From Corydoras sp. C115 (lineage: Eukaryota; Chordata; Actinopteri; Siluriformes; Callichthyidae): a stretch of DNA of 64,000 nt. The stretch lies in assembly GCA_019802505.1 (NCBI GenBank), contig JAFMOC010000032.1, forward strand, positions 1,866,001 to 1,930,000, written 5' to 3'. This document shows, in pieces, positions 1 to 11,422 of the stretch. The notes beneath the pieces were generated by a model. It made no database searches. It had not been told where the DNA came from and worked only from the letters and a program-made list of their open reading frames with translations. The translations under genes were made by a program, and so were the position numbers. The first letter of the stretch is position 1. Each line of letters begins with the position of its first letter.

Positions 1-142
1 ACTGTGGGAGGAAACCGGAGAACCCGAAGGAAACCCACATGGACACGGGGAGAACATGGAAACTCCACTCAGATGGGGATTCGAACCTGGAATCCCTAGT
101 GCTGAGAGGCGTATATGCTAACCACTAAGCCACCATGCCGCC
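1..142 (-). mobile_element. V-SINE-like tRNA-derived SINE, partial
   Basis: Type description for this family: the tRNA-like head has a pol III A box (TGGCTTAGTGGTTAGC) and B box (GGTTCGAATCCC). A core follows (GTGGAGTTTCCATGTTCTCC, then CTCCGGTTTCCTCCCACAGT), like the V-SINE central domain of fish HE1/Mermaid elements. The tail includes GGCGCCCTGTCCTGGGTGTA and ends GGATAAAGCGGAAGATAATG followed by (GGAT)n. Full length is about 330-365 bp. This copy is reversed and cut by the window edge. The family name is from memory; RepeatMasker would settle it. Confidence 0.85.
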
Positions 143-244
143 ATCTCTCTTTGTCTTATAACATAATGTTATAACACTATACAGTAGTCTAAGTATAAGT
201 ATAGTATCTTATACTTATATAGTATATATACTTATATACTTATA

Positions 245-487
245 TAGCCTCTTATTACTGAGGATCCAGGTTCGAATCCCAGTCTGGGTGGAGTTGTCAT
301 GTTCTCCCCATGTCCATGTGGGTTTCCTCCCACAGTTCATAAACATGGTGAATTGGCCCTATCTATATTGCCCCATATGTGTCTGTGTAAGTATGTGCCA
401 AGTGATGGATTGGCGCCGTGTCCTGGGTGTATCTACCCAGTGCTGGAACCCCCCACCCCACACCACGCCCTAGTAGAGATGGTGTAA
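245..487 (+). mobile_element. older SINE copy, head truncated
   Basis: Variant subfamily: GAGGATCCAGGTTCGAATCC and GGAGTTGTCATGTTCTCC replace the usual CACTAGGGATTC and GGAGTTTCCATG, and the core has a deletion. It ends at AGTAGAGATGG. Confidence 0.75.
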
Positions 488-513
488 CCTGAAACAAAAC
501 CTGATTTAAGGTG

Positions 514-812
514 GCATGGGGGTGTAGTGGTGTAGTGGTAAGCACATCCGCCTGTCTGCATTGGGGATCCGGGTTCGAATCCCAGTCTGGGCGGAGTTGT
601 CATGTTCTCCCCGTGTCCATGTGGGTTTCCTCCCACAGTTCATAAACATGGTGAATTGGCTGCTCCTAAAATGGCCCCTATCTATATTGCCCCATATGTG
701 TCTGTGTAAGTATGCGCCAAGTGATGGTTGGTGCCGTGTATCTACCCAGCGCTGGATACATCACCACCACCCCACACACACACACACACACCGCCTGAGT
801 AGAGATGATGAG
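514..812 (+). mobile_element. older SINE copy, same variant subfamily
   Basis: GTGTAGTGGTAAGCACATCC head, GGTTCGAATCCC B box and GGAGTTGTCATG core. It lies directly after a sister copy in the same orientation, so the pair may be a tandem duplication. A short (AC)n sits near 775-791. Confidence 0.75.
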
Positions 813-1977
813 ATCAGCAATACTCAGAATTGGAAGCATATCTGAAGTCGATATTAATTAGTGCTGATGTTCCATAACGCGTAGGTTTTTGGGTGGAGGG
901 TTCAAACTGATTCTGGAATAGTGCAAAGGTTTAAACACCAGCGAAATACCGCCAAACACCCGTGTTCAGCTCCCAAGCTGGGCATTTTCCAGGCGCAGCT
1001 GGCGGCTGTAGCAGAAAGCTCCTCTTGCTTTAAGAGCTGCCAGTATTGACAGTGTGGGGAGGGGGGGGATGCTGGGGTGTGACATCTCCCTCCGAATACT
1101 ACAGCTTCCCGCTGATCCTCACCATCAACGGGTGAAAAGGGATGAGAGGAAAAAAAAACCACATCATAACAAATCATTAGCAATAAAGAAATATGCAATT
1201 ACTCAAGAAATCTATCAAATGCATATCAGCTTGTCACCTTTAATGGAGTCACAGGTTACAATGTGGTATTTACTTTGGCGCTTTTGTTTTTCAAGTGGTA
1301 ATTAATTTGTTTTGCCAAAGTTCTGCTTTGAACGGTCGTCGACGTCGTCAGAACACAAATATAGTTCTGATTGTAACATGGAAAATTTTGAGGAACGTGA
1401 GATTAATTGGTTCTGATTATAACATTCAAACGTTCCACGTGTCGTCAGTTGGACCGAGCTAAGAGTGCTCCGCTGCTGATTTTCAATTGTACTCAACGTC
1501 AGCTGCTCCTCATATCAGCATCCAGCCGTAGTCAGCCGGTCGCCTTGGTAACGCGTTTCCATCGGGGCAGTGTCTTGGTGAAAGTGTTCACCATGTTGCT
1601 CATCTTGCACGGCACCAGGATATTCACCGAAGAGTCCGGGTGGGATGCTGGACATGTTTTGATGACATTTTTTATGTAATTATTTTCTAAACTTATAATA
1701 AGGTTTAATTAGATTGATGCAGTTTGGTGCTCGATAGTTGCAGAGAAAAGTTCCAGCTACATCATACATACATAGGATTTTCTAAGGCTCCATAATGGAC
1801 AAGTTTTTTTTTTTTAGGGACCATTTCTGCCCTGGAGTCAAGTTCTGATGATTTGGCCATTTCTTCTTCTTATTATTTTTTTTTAATATTTATTTTTTAA
1901 TTATTTTAGAATTCACAAATAATTAAATATTTTGCACAACAGATTCACCTCGAAGCAAAATGTCTGCTGATCAGTTG
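813..1977. other. intronic sequence without recognised gene
   Basis: Non-repetitive for the most part, AT-rich from about 1680 to 1930 with short T runs. A GTCGTCGACGTCGTCAG near 1334 is partly palindromic. ORFs here (for example 1407-1679) show no domain I recognise. Confidence 0.4.
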
Positions 1978-1979
1978 AA

Positions 1980-2317
1980 CAATCCACCCATCCATCCATT
2001 ATCTTCCGTTTTATCCTCTACTGGGGTCGAGGGAGGGGGGTTCTCCATGCCCCCCCATGAATGTTTCAGGCGTTGGGCAGATACACCCGGGACAGGGTGC
2101 CAATCTATCACTGCGCACACACTCACTCACACAAACAAACTCTGTATGGGACAATTTGGGGAATTCAATTGACCTTGATCCATGTTTTTGCACTGTGGGA
2201 GGAAACCGGAGAACCTGGAGGAAACCCACGCGGACACGGGGAGAACATGGGAACTTCACCCAGACGGGGAATCGCTGAGAGGCCAACATGCTAACCACTA
2301 AGCCACCGTGCCACCCC
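1980..2317 (-). mobile_element. full-length SINE
   Basis: Runs from CCATCCATCCATTATCTTCC to AACCACTAAGCCACCGTGCC, with a partly deleted B-box region. Confidence 0.85.
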
Positions 2318-2550
2318 CATTGGTTCATTGCACATTATAAACCAATGAATAATTAAGTGTACATGCCCATTTTAACGTTACATGCCACGTATGGCGTATT
2401 TTTCTATGATATATTGTCACTATATTTAAAATATATTAAAAATATGTTCATAAACTTTTTTGTCCTGACTTAATGTAGTTATTATAATCTAGTAAGTTTC
2501 TGTCAAAAACTGAGTAATGTTCTTTAAAGTTGATATTTCTTCCGTTTAAA

Positions 2551-2552
<2 letters not shown>

Positions 2553-2586
<34 letters not shown>
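2553..2586 (+). repeat. poly-T tract (34 nt)
   Basis: Uninterrupted T run in AT-rich intron; it may be the A-tail of a degraded retroposon on the minus strand. Confidence 0.9.
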
Positions 2587-2924
2587 CCAAATGGAGTCTA
2601 AGATCGTGCCTTAGTGCAGGAGAACACGGTGTACCCGGGGACTGTGTAAACATGTTTGAGCTTCTTTAAGTTGTTGCCTCATGTTGACTGCTTATGCACC
2701 GAACCAGCGGCCTCGCACCACTTCAGATTCCTCTGTCAGAATTAAACGTAGTGCGCACTACAGCCCAAAACAACTTTATTTCTATTGCGCCCGCGCTTTC
2801 TTCCAACACACACATTCACGTTTCATGTGGCTCTTTTCATTAAGGGCTAGAACTTCTTCTACTTTTTGGAAATGGGGAATTGGACATGAATAATAGATTA
2901 AGCCCTAAAATCAATCAGCCGCTC

Positions 2925-2927
<3 letters not shown>

Positions 2928-2962
<35 letters not shown>

Positions 2963-3007
2963 GGGAAATGAGCCTGAAGAGCTTCTGTATGATGGGGTAT
3001 ACACATG

Positions 3008-3049
<42 letters not shown>
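2928..3049. repeat. poly-T tract (2928-2959) and (AC)n (3010-3049)
   Basis: A 32-nt T run, about 50 bp of unique sequence, then 20 AC units. The T/A-rich run is again a possible retroposon tail. Confidence 0.9.
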
Positions 3050-3052
<3 letters not shown>

Positions 3053-3159
3053 CCCAGGTTTGATTTAACAGGACCCCAATACACATCTGGACACACACAC
3101 ACACTATACAAGGGCAATTTAGAACCGCCAATTCACCTTGAATCTATGTTTTTGAATTC

Positions 3160-3475
3160 CATCCATTATCTTCCACTTTATCCTCTATTAAAGTCGCTGG
3201 GGGCGGTCCCCATGGCCATCCAGGGGAGAACGTCTCAGGCGCTGGGCAGATACACCCAGGACAGGACACCAATCTATCACTGGACACACACTCACTCACA
3301 CAGACACACTCTATATTGGGCAATTTGGAGAACACAATTGACTTGATCCATGTGGGAGGAAACCGGAGAACCTGGAGAAAACCCACAGGAACAATGGGAG
3401 AACATGGAACCTCCACCCAGATCGGGATTCAAACCTGGATCCCCAGCGCGGACAGGCAGATGTGTTTACCACTTT
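3160..3475 (-). mobile_element. SINE copy
   Basis: CCATCCATTATCTTCCACTT through to a decayed head (TGTTTACCACTTT). A deletion removes the TTTTTGGACTGTGG stretch after ATCCATG. Confidence 0.8.
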
Positions 3476-3514
3476 GCCCTGATTGTCTTATCTTGTTATT
3501 TTCTGCTGAATCAT

Positions 3515-3720
3515 CTAAAGCACTAGGGTGATGGGGCGTTCCAAAGCCCATCAAGAGGAGAACATTACGAGGTCGCTGGTGATTGATTGGCACCCTCACT
3601 CATTCAGACTGACATACACAGTATATAGGGGCAATTTTTAGCAGCCAATTTACCTTTGAATCCATGTTTTTGGCCTGTGGGAGGAACCTGGAGAACCCAG
3701 AGAAAACCCATGCAGACAGA
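3515..3720 (-). mobile_element. degenerate SINE fragment
   Basis: Recognisable by GAGGAGAACATTACGAGG, ATCCATGTTTTTGGCCTGTG and GAGAAAACCCATGCAG, all diverged; the tRNA-like head is missing. Confidence 0.6.
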
Positions 3721-3809
3721 ACCACCACCAAGAGCTTTAAGTACACAGTTTGTACACATTAAATTAATTCAATTAATTACATCAAATTAAATTAATTAAA
3801 TGCAAACCC

Positions 3810-4174
3810 GGCGGCACGGTGGCTTAGTGGTTAGCACGTTCTCCTCTCAGCACTAGAGATTCCCGGTTCGAATCCCCATCTGGGTGGAGTTTCCATGTTC
3901 TCCCCGTGTCCGCGTGGGTTTCCTCCGGGTTCTCCGATTTCCTCCCACAGTCCAAAAACATGGATCAAGTCAATTGAGTTCTCCAATTTGCCCCATATAG
4001 AGTGGGTTTGTGTGCGTGTCTGTCAGTGTGAGTGTGTGCCCAGTGATCGATTGGCGCCCTATCCTGGGTTTATCTGCCCAGCTCCCAAAACGTTCTCCCC
4101 CGGATGGGCATGGGGAACCCCACCCCCCCCCCACGACCCCAAAATAGGATAAAGCGGAAGATAATGAATGAATG
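3810..4174 (+). mobile_element. full-length SINE with 12-bp target-site duplication
   Basis: GGCGGCACGGTGGCTTAGTG to GATAATGAATGAATG. It is flanked by perfect AAATGCAAACCC copies at 3798-3809 and 4175-4186, which fixes the element ends and shows insertion by retroposition. Its tail is (GAAT)n rather than (GGAT)n. Confidence 0.92.
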
Positions 4175-4186
4175 AAATGCAAACCC

Positions 4187-5105
4187 ACCTGACACGCATT
4201 GGACAAGCCAATGAAATCATCGCACCTGCAGCCTGAACCATCAAACCTGCAGCTTTAAGCTCTACACAGCATCCACTCTTCACAATGCGAGTTCTCTATC
4301 GACACGAAGAAGGTAAGGCTTTTTTAGCAATGCTATATTTATCAGCTTCATCCCTCTTGATTTAATGAAAGGGCCTCTGTTGCTAAGTAATGTTGCTGCA
4401 GCCGGCGTTGTTTTGCAGCATTAGCATCGGCTCCACGCAGAACAACACCGGTGACTGTGTTTGTTTGGGTTCCGTCCTCGAGTGTCAGATTTCAAGGATG
4501 CCATCCTGTTTGTAATGCATTTGTATTTGCACTCCGAGAGCCACGCGTGCACAGGTAAGCACTCCTGTAGCACAGCGTGTACGCCGTTAATAAATAAAAT
4601 GTAAGCCGAGAAGAGCCGAGGAACGATCGCAGGCGTTACAATGCAACGGCGGCCTCGCCATCACGGATACGAACCTATAAAGGCCTTTTTTGGGTTTGGT
4701 TTGTTGTTTATTTGCCTTTTATTTGCTTTTTTCACCTTTCGCACACTTTTCGCGGAGTGAAATGCATGGGGACTGATGATGCATCAGCTGGCCGCTCACA
4801 TTCGGAGGATGGCGCCACAGGCGAGATTAGCAGAAATCATTCCTCTAAAGCTTCCTGATGTTATATTAAAGGTTGCAATGAAAATAAGATGAACGGTTGA
4901 TACCCGAGCATACACACGCTCTCCGAGCTCTTAGCTCTCTTGACAAAATGGTATTGGCAACCAGATAATCAGATTTTTGGATGTGTTTTGGGTTGTGCAC
5001 TAACCCTCGTCGGGGCATTTATCAGCGGGGGTGTAAATTACATTAGGAGGACACAGGAGAGTGAAGCGTGGTGGTATATTTCATTTAGTGAGAGATAAAC
5101 ATTGT
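4187..5105. other. unique intronic sequence
   Basis: Repeat-free and moderately GC-rich. No ORF or splice-flanked segment that I recognise. Confidence 0.4.
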
Positions 5106-5110
5106 GCAGA

Positions 5111-5143
5111 TAATAATAATAATAATAATAATAATGATAATGG
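5111..5143 (+). repeat. (TAA)n microsatellite
   Basis: About ten TAA units, ending in GATAATGGG at the broken edge of the next SINE. Confidence 0.9.
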
Positions 5144-5448
5144 GGGGGTTCCCCATGCCCATCCAGGGGAGACCGTTTCGGGTGCTGGGCAGATACACCC
5201 AGGATAGGACGCCAACCTATCACTGGACACACACTCACTCACTCAGACACACTCTATATGGGGCAATTTGGAGAATTCACTTGACCTTGATCCATGTTTT
5301 TGGACTGTGGGATGAAACTGGAGAACCCAGAGGAAACCCACGTGGACACGGGGAGGACATGAAAACTCCACCCAGATTGGGATTCGAACCGGGAATCCCT
5401 AGCGCTGAGAGGAGAACATGCCAACAACTAAGCCACCATGCCACCCAA
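5140..5448 (-). mobile_element. SINE inserted between (TAA)n and (TTA)n tracts
   Basis: Starts at the G run (GGGGGGGTTCCCC), so the (GGAT)n tail is missing, and ends CAACTAAGCCACCATGCC. The trinucleotide tracts on both sides suggest a microsatellite target or tail replacement. Confidence 0.85.
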
Positions 5449-5455
5449 TATTGAC

Positions 5456-5456
<1 letters not shown>

Positions 5457-5510
<54 letters not shown>

Positions 5511-5605
5511 AACAATATTAATTTTATTATAAATTTTATTATTATTTTTATTATTATTGTTATTACTATAATCATTAATGCTGCACTGACCCACCCACCC
5601 AACCA
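5457..5605. repeat. (TTA)n tract
   Basis: About 17 TTA units, followed by an imperfect AT-rich trinucleotide stretch and then CCCACCCACCC-type repeats to about 5640. Confidence 0.9.
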
Positions 5606-5639
5606 CAATCACCCACCCACCCACACCCACCCACTTACC

Positions 5640-6200
5640 CAGTCATTAACATATTTGGCGTTAATTAGACCATCTTTCCACCAGTGTCTCATTTCAGTGG
5701 CAGCTGCCTCCACCCCCACTTACCCCTCGATAAGTTCCAAAATAATTGATTATTGATTTTCTCTTTCCAACCCCGATATCTGCACCGTTTTTTTTCCCCC
5801 CAAGACAAGACACTTTCTCACAAGAACAATTCCGTTTCCACGCAGTATGTTCTTAATCAAAAACGCCAACCAGCCATGCGAAACCAGAGACTGGGGTTCA
5901 AGCTCTACATGTCGTAGTGCATACCTACACCGGGCACACTGTGTGCTCATTGTCATGCAAATAGCACTCATCAGCTGACAGCAGTCGGCCGTCGCCATGG
6001 TTATACTTGTCCATTTCAAAGTGTTTCTCACATGTAGTGCTGTTTGACAAGCTGCAGGAGATGTGAGTGCAGGCCCCTCGTCCACATCGCTGCTGAAAAA
6101 TACGAGAAAAGAAATGATAAACAGCCAAATAAACCCTGCATGACACTGTAATGGTGGATTGGTGGGAATAAGCGGCTTGTATTCAGATTATGTGTATAAC
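5640..6200. other. unique intronic sequence with a minus-strand acceptor-like motif
   Basis: No recognised gene. On the minus strand a pyrimidine tract ending TTTTTCAG near 6090 precedes a Cys-rich open frame (5925-6146). No family is recognised, so it is not called as an exon. Confidence 0.35.
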
Positions 6201-6202
6201 GA

Positions 6203-6203
6203 A

Positions 6204-6260
<57 letters not shown>

Positions 6261-6272
6261 CATAATACTATA

Positions 6273-6304
<32 letters not shown>
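6203..6304. repeat. (ATT)n double tract
   Basis: Two (ATT)n blocks (6203-6260, 6272-6304) separated by an AT-rich spacer; a forward SINE is joined directly to the second. Confidence 0.9.
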
Positions 6305-6306
<2 letters not shown>

Positions 6307-6308
<2 letters not shown>

Positions 6309-6625
6309 GGGCGTCACGGTGGCTTAGTGGTTAGCGCATGTTCTCCTCTCAGCACTAGGGATTCCCGGTTCGAATCCCAATCTGGGTGGAGTTTCCATGT
6401 TCTCCCCGTGTCTGCGTGGGTTTCCTCCGGGTTCTCCGGTTTCCTCCCACAGTCCAAAACCATGGATCAAGTCAATTGAATTCTCCAAATTGCCCCATAT
6501 AGAGTGTGTCTGTGTGAGTGAGTGTGTGCCCAGCGATAGATTGGTGCCCTGTCCTGGGTGTATCTGCCCAGCGCCCCTGGATGGGCATGGGGAACCCCCC
6601 CGTGACCCTAATAGAGGATAAAGCG

Positions 6626-6627
<2 letters not shown>
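6307..6627 (+). mobile_element. SINE between (ATT)n and (AT)n
   Basis: GGGCGTCACGGTGGCTTAGT to GAGGATAAAGCG, then (AT)n at 6628-6648 and (GT)n. The usual (GGAT)n tail is replaced by TA repeats. Confidence 0.88.
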
Positions 6628-6662
<35 letters not shown>

Positions 6663-6689
6663 ATTATAATATATAACTAATTAACTATT

Positions 6690-6984
6690 ATGGGTGGCAC
6701 AGTGGTTTAGTGGTTAGTACGTTCTCCTCTCAGCGCTAGAACCCCAATCTGGGTGGAGTTTCCATGTTCTCCCCATGTCCACGTGGGTTCCCTCCGGTTT
6801 CCTCCCACAGTCCAAAAACATGGATCAAGGTCAATTGAGTTCTCCAAATTGCCCCATATAGAATGTGAGCATGTGATAGATTGGCGCACTGTCCTGGGTG
6901 TATCTGCCCAGTGACCAAAACATTCTCCCCTGGATCCCCCTCATGACCCTATTAGAAAAAGTGGAAGATGATGGATGGATGGCT
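6690..6984 (+). mobile_element. SINE copy with internal deletions
   Basis: GGGTGGCACAGTGGTTTAGT to GATGATGGATGGATGG; short deletions before the B box and in the G-run region. Confidence 0.83.
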
Positions 6985-7690
6985 GGATGAATAGTTCCAC
7001 TGATGAGCAGACATTTTGCATCTGGGAGAATCTTTTGTATTTCTATTCAAAATGTATAGTTATTTGTGAAATCAAAATAAATAAAAAGATAATGGACGGA
7101 TATATGGATCATAAGTTGCACAGTATTTTTGTTCGCCAAATATGTGTTGCTTTATTTCTCTTATAAAATCAATAGAACACTGAACTTGACCCGAGGTGTC
7201 GGAGTCTCTGCGTGTTGGCTTCATGCAGTGTGTTTGTTTTATTAATGCCGGTTCCGCTTGGTGCTGAGATGGACTCATGTTACCTCTGAGATGAACGATC
7301 AGCTCTTTATAATGAATGTTGTGATGTTGTCTCGTAATAATGAAAATATTTCATCAAGTGGAAAGCTTAAATAAATTATTTACAATAATACAGCCATCAG
7401 GTTCAGGTAATTACCTCATTAATATGCTCTAAGCAAACAAGCATCCATCTACTGCGAGTCGTACTCAGGTCTATTGCTCTGGCTTTTGATTAATGAAGAA
7501 GAAACTCAATAACTTTCAAACATCAGGTTGAAATTCATTCGCAAAACTGAAGTATGTGCGTTGGATCGTTTTGGGAACGTGGTCAGCTGAAGGAAATGAT
7601 CTCTGTACAAAATGTCAACATTAAACGCTGCTGTGGCTCAGATTATGAATATTAATACAGCAATTTTATCTCATCTTAATATATTCCGCT
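6985..7690. other. unique AT-rich intronic sequence
   Basis: No repeat or coding feature recognised. Confidence 0.4.
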
Positions 7691-7691
7691 T

Positions 7692-7880
7692 AATAATGGG
7701 GTCGCAGGGGATGGGGCCCATCCAGGAGAGCAGTGCTAATCAGATACACCTAGGATAGGACACTCTCTCACGCCCCCCCCCCCCCCCCACCTTTAATCCA
7801 TGTTTCTGTTCTGTGGGAAATAAAAGTAGACTCATTAGAACACAGGGAGAGCATCCACCCAGAACCTAAATCCCCAGCGT
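7692..7880 (-). mobile_element. degenerate SINE fragment with C run
   Basis: GGGGCCCATCCAGGAGAGCA and AGATACACCTAGGATAGGAC are diverged tail sequence. A 16-nt C run lies at 7773-7788. Confidence 0.6.
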
Positions 7881-8364
7881 CGCGGGGGGGTTCCCCATGT
7901 ATATCGAGGGGAGAACGTTTCAGGCACTGGGCAGATACACCCAGGACAGGGCGCCAGTCTATCGCTGGGCACACTCTCACTCACTCACACAAATGCACTC
8001 TATATGGGGCAATTTGCAGAATTTTATTGGCCTTGATCCATGTTTTTGGACTGTGGGAGGAAACCGGAGAACCCGGAGGAAACCCACACGGCTTGGAAAC
8101 TCCACCCAGGTTGGGATTCGAACCTGGAATCCCTAGTGCTGAGAGGAGAACATGCTAACCAGTAAGCCACTCACTCACACACACGCACACACACACATAT
8201 GGGGCAATTTGGAGAATTCCATTGACCTTCATCCATGTTTTTGGACTGTGGGAGGAGAACCCAGAGGAAACCCATGCAGACACGGGGAGAACATGGAAAC
8301 TCTGGGAAACCGGGAATCCCTAGTGCTGAGAGGAGAACATGCTAACCACTAAGCCACCGTGCCC
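7881..8364 (-). mobile_element. SINE with duplicated core
   Basis: One complete copy ends in AACCAGTAAGCCAC at 8168 and is followed without spacer by a second core (ATATGGGGCAATTTGGAG to CACTAAGCCACCGTGCC). Confidence 0.82.
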
Positions 8365-8800
8365 ATATTCACATCTTATAAAATTACCTATGTCCACATG
8401 GTGGGACTAATAAAGGTTTGTCTTACGTATAGAATCCATTTTTCTTTGGTTATACCAAACCAGGATAAGATTTAATTGAAATTCTAACAGCTATGTCAGC
8501 CTCGACTGGAGATTTGAACAGAACAGACTTTCCGTCTCACTGTTTGTTGTCTTGCGTGTCCTCGAGCTTTGTATTTTGGGAGTGAACTTTGAGGCCCACT
8601 GCGCTGTCTGCTTTTTCCAGCTTCCAGCAGATCTGCTCCAATTAATTAGCTCATTAATGAAGCTCATTATTGAGTTTAAGTGAGTGTATCAAAGAAGAAA
8701 AACAAACAGTTTGGGGTAGCAGGCCTCCAGGACCAGGACTGAGACTCAGCACTATACACTGTGCTGTACATCTCATCCTATCTCATTATCTTGACCATTT
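8365..8800. other. unique intronic sequence; possible conserved noncoding segment
   Basis: The AT-rich stretch at about 8630-8690 (CAATTAATTAGCTCATTAAT) holds several TAAT homeodomain-type cores. Only an appearance-based suggestion. Confidence 0.25.
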
Positions 8801-8805
8801 GATCT

Positions 8806-8992
8806 ACTAGGGTCGGGGGGGGTTGCCCATGCCCATGCCCATCCCCATGCCCATCCATAGGAGATCATTTTGGGTGCTGGGAAGACACCCAAGAAAGGGC
8901 GCCAATCTATTACTGTACACATAGACACTATATGAGGCAAATCATAGCAGTCAGTTTACCTTAAAGCCTTGTTTTTTGGACTGTGGGACACC
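8806..8992 (-). mobile_element. degenerate SINE fragment
   Basis: GATCTACTAGGGTCGGGGGG, then repeated GCCCATGCCCATCC and a decayed core ending TTTTGGACTGTGGGA. Confidence 0.65.
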
Positions 8993-9118
8993 AGTGATGT
9001 GTTGGGCAATCAATATGAAGGTTGTGGGTTCAAATCCCAGTTTCACCAATGTTACCAGTGTTGGTCCTTCAACCTCATTCCTCCAAGGTGGTTTAATCAT
9101 GGTTGGGCATAAGTTTGA
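8990..9118 (+). mobile_element. second tRNA-derived SINE family, fragment
   Basis: AAGGTTGTGGGTTCAAATCC (B box) followed by GTTACCAGTGTTGGTCCTTC and a CCTTCAACCTCATTCCTCC block. This is the fish SINE type with a CCCTTGAGCAAGG-like body, distinct from the main family. Confidence 0.6.
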
Positions 9119-9119
9119 T

Positions 9120-9945
9120 AGCTTTAGCATCTACTAAATGACCTCATGTAGTGATAACTCATATGTAACTTTGAAGGAACCATTTTGGGAAGGTTATATC
9201 CCATCCCTTGGTCCGTATTAAGACCAAAAGCATGACGGTGTAGGTCCCCTTTCTTCGGAACTTTAATCTCAACTGTGTTAATTATCTTTGGGATGAAAAA
9301 GAATAGAAATTAGTAGCCAGGTTGTTTCGGCCAACGTTAGCATCTGAACTCACAGACCTCTTGCTCTTCAGCATACAGACCCAAATTCCCACAGACATCC
9401 CATAACCGTGGAGGCTGTTATAGCTGCATGGGGGATCCGGTTTAAAATAGATTCTCATAAACTCCTGTAGGTGTAGGTGGTCCAATACTTTTGTCCATAT
9501 AGCTGTATATTATGTGTAAATCGTTTTTCAGATTTCGGATCTCTGTCCGGGTCCAGATCTGCCACATGGTGCAAAGCCTAGTGGGGAATAAGTGAAGGCT
9601 GCATGTGCCCAATACTCTCATTAGATTAATGAAGCAGAAGGGACAGGCTGAAGGCCTACTGGCATCTACAGGCTTCCACAGTGGGGCTGGAGACTCATTT
9701 CTCTGACTTTAGGGTTTCTAACAGACGACGGCCTGTTTCTGTCCGCTGTCCTTATTGCCTTCATCTCTCTCCTGCTGTCTCTCTAAGAACGTCGTATTCA
9801 AACACGGACACTCGGTTGCTTTGGCCAAATTTTAATTCAATGCAAGAAAAGTGAGAAGGTGGGAAGAAAAGATCTGCTATAGAGACGACATTTTGGGAGA
9901 CACCTTCTACATTAGGGTATCTGTTCTATTCCATTACAACAGGTA
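9120..9945. other. unique intronic sequence
   Basis: No gene recognised; the small minus ORF at 9282-9485 has no domain that I can name. Confidence 0.35.
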
Positions 9946-9949
9946 TTGA

Positions 9950-10830
9950 TTTTATTTATGAAGTTTGAGATTATAGTGGATGAAGCAACTGTTGTCAGGT
10001 GGGATTATAGTAGTTGTGGCAGCCATTGTTTATAAAAAATTATAGTAGTTGTGGTAACTTGTTTGAGGGATTATAATAGTTGTGACGACCTTTGTTTAAT
10101 AGGGGATTATATTAGTTGTAGCAACTTTTTTTTATGAGGGGTTATAGTAGTTGTGACAACTTTTATTTATGAGACATTATAGTAGTTGTAGCATTGTGTT
10201 TATAAGGGATTATAGTAGTTGTGACAACTTTTATTTATGACCCATTATATTAGTCGTAGCGATTTTTGTTTGTGATTGGATTATAGTAGTTGTGGTAACA
10301 TTTATAAGGTATTATAGTAGTTATGACGATTTTTATTTGTGAGATTATAGTAGATGTAGCGATGTGTTTATAGAGGATTATTTTAGTTATAGCAATTTTT
10401 GTTTATGAGGGATTATAGAAATTGTATCGACTTTTATTTGAGAGATTATAATACTTGTACTGATGTTTATAGGGGATTATTTTAGTTATAGCGACTTTTA
10501 TTTGTGAGGGATTGTAGAAGTTGTGGTAGCTTGTTTAAGAGGGATTATATAAATTATAGTGACTTGTTTATGAGGGATTACAGTAGTTGTTGCAACTTTT
10601 ATATTACTTGTAACAGCTTGTTTAAGAGGGATTATAGTAGTTGTGGTAGCATGTTTTAGGGATTATATAAATTATAGCGACTTGTTTACGAGGGATTACA
10701 GTAGTTGTGACGACTTCTGTAATGAGGGATTATTTTACTTGTAACAAACTGTTTATATAGTACACAATATAAACAGAATATAGTACACAATATTGTTTAT
10801 ATGAGGGATTATAGTAGTATATAAGTACTC
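9950..10830 (+). repeat. imperfect ~35-45 bp minisatellite
   Basis: About two dozen diverged copies of a unit like GGGATTATAGTAGTTGTGAC then AACTTTTGTTTATGAG. Spacing varies and units are strongly diverged, so the array is old. Near 10752-10800 AGTACACAATAT is repeated. Confidence 0.85.
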
Positions 10831-11420
10831 TGTTTTTACCGCTGAACCCTGCTGCAAGGTTGGTGTAAAGCAAATGGTTGGGGCTGCATTTATAACCACA
10901 TAGACCATGTGACATTTTTAAAGCATGCTGGGAACTCTGGTTTGTGAGAATCTGTCAGAATGAGTAAACAGAACATCAGGTGTAATTTCAGGACAGAACG
11001 CTGCAATGTGTACCAGACTTCGGAGTTCCGATGCTTGTATCAGATGCTGATGCGGTGAAAGGAGAGCCAGAAAGTAAGATCTTCTCCCCGATAAAGTCGT
11101 TAATTTAATTACTTGATTTATATCAGAATAAACTCAGCGAACAGAATCAGATAATAAATTCTAATCTGCTCTCTGTTGCATAAATGGCGACTTCCCTCCC
11201 TCCTGGTTCGGTCCGCTCACCGGCGCCACATCAGGTCGTTTATTTTCATGCTCCTCGGTATTGGAATCTAATAGTTTTTTGGCAGCGCACCCTGAATGCT
11301 CGGTGTACCGTTGAGCTCCGGGAGTGCAGTCTAAAAGTGTACACTGGAAGACGGGTAGAGGTTAAAATCACAATACGTTCATTCCACAAACATCAAACAC
11401 GGTCCAACACACAAAGACAG
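10831..11420. other. unique intronic sequence
   Basis: The open frame beginning at 11184 runs through unique sequence into a SINE (to 11789). Its first 75 codons resemble nothing I know and the rest is repeat, so I do not call it a gene. Confidence 0.35.
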
Positions 11421-11422
11421 TC

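Noticed and set aside
6310..6375. Possible tRNA genes at SINE heads (A and B box present)
   Set aside because: The heads lack a cloverleaf with an intact anticodon arm and CCA-side pairing, and are followed by SINE core; they are tRNA-derived promoters, not tRNA genes.
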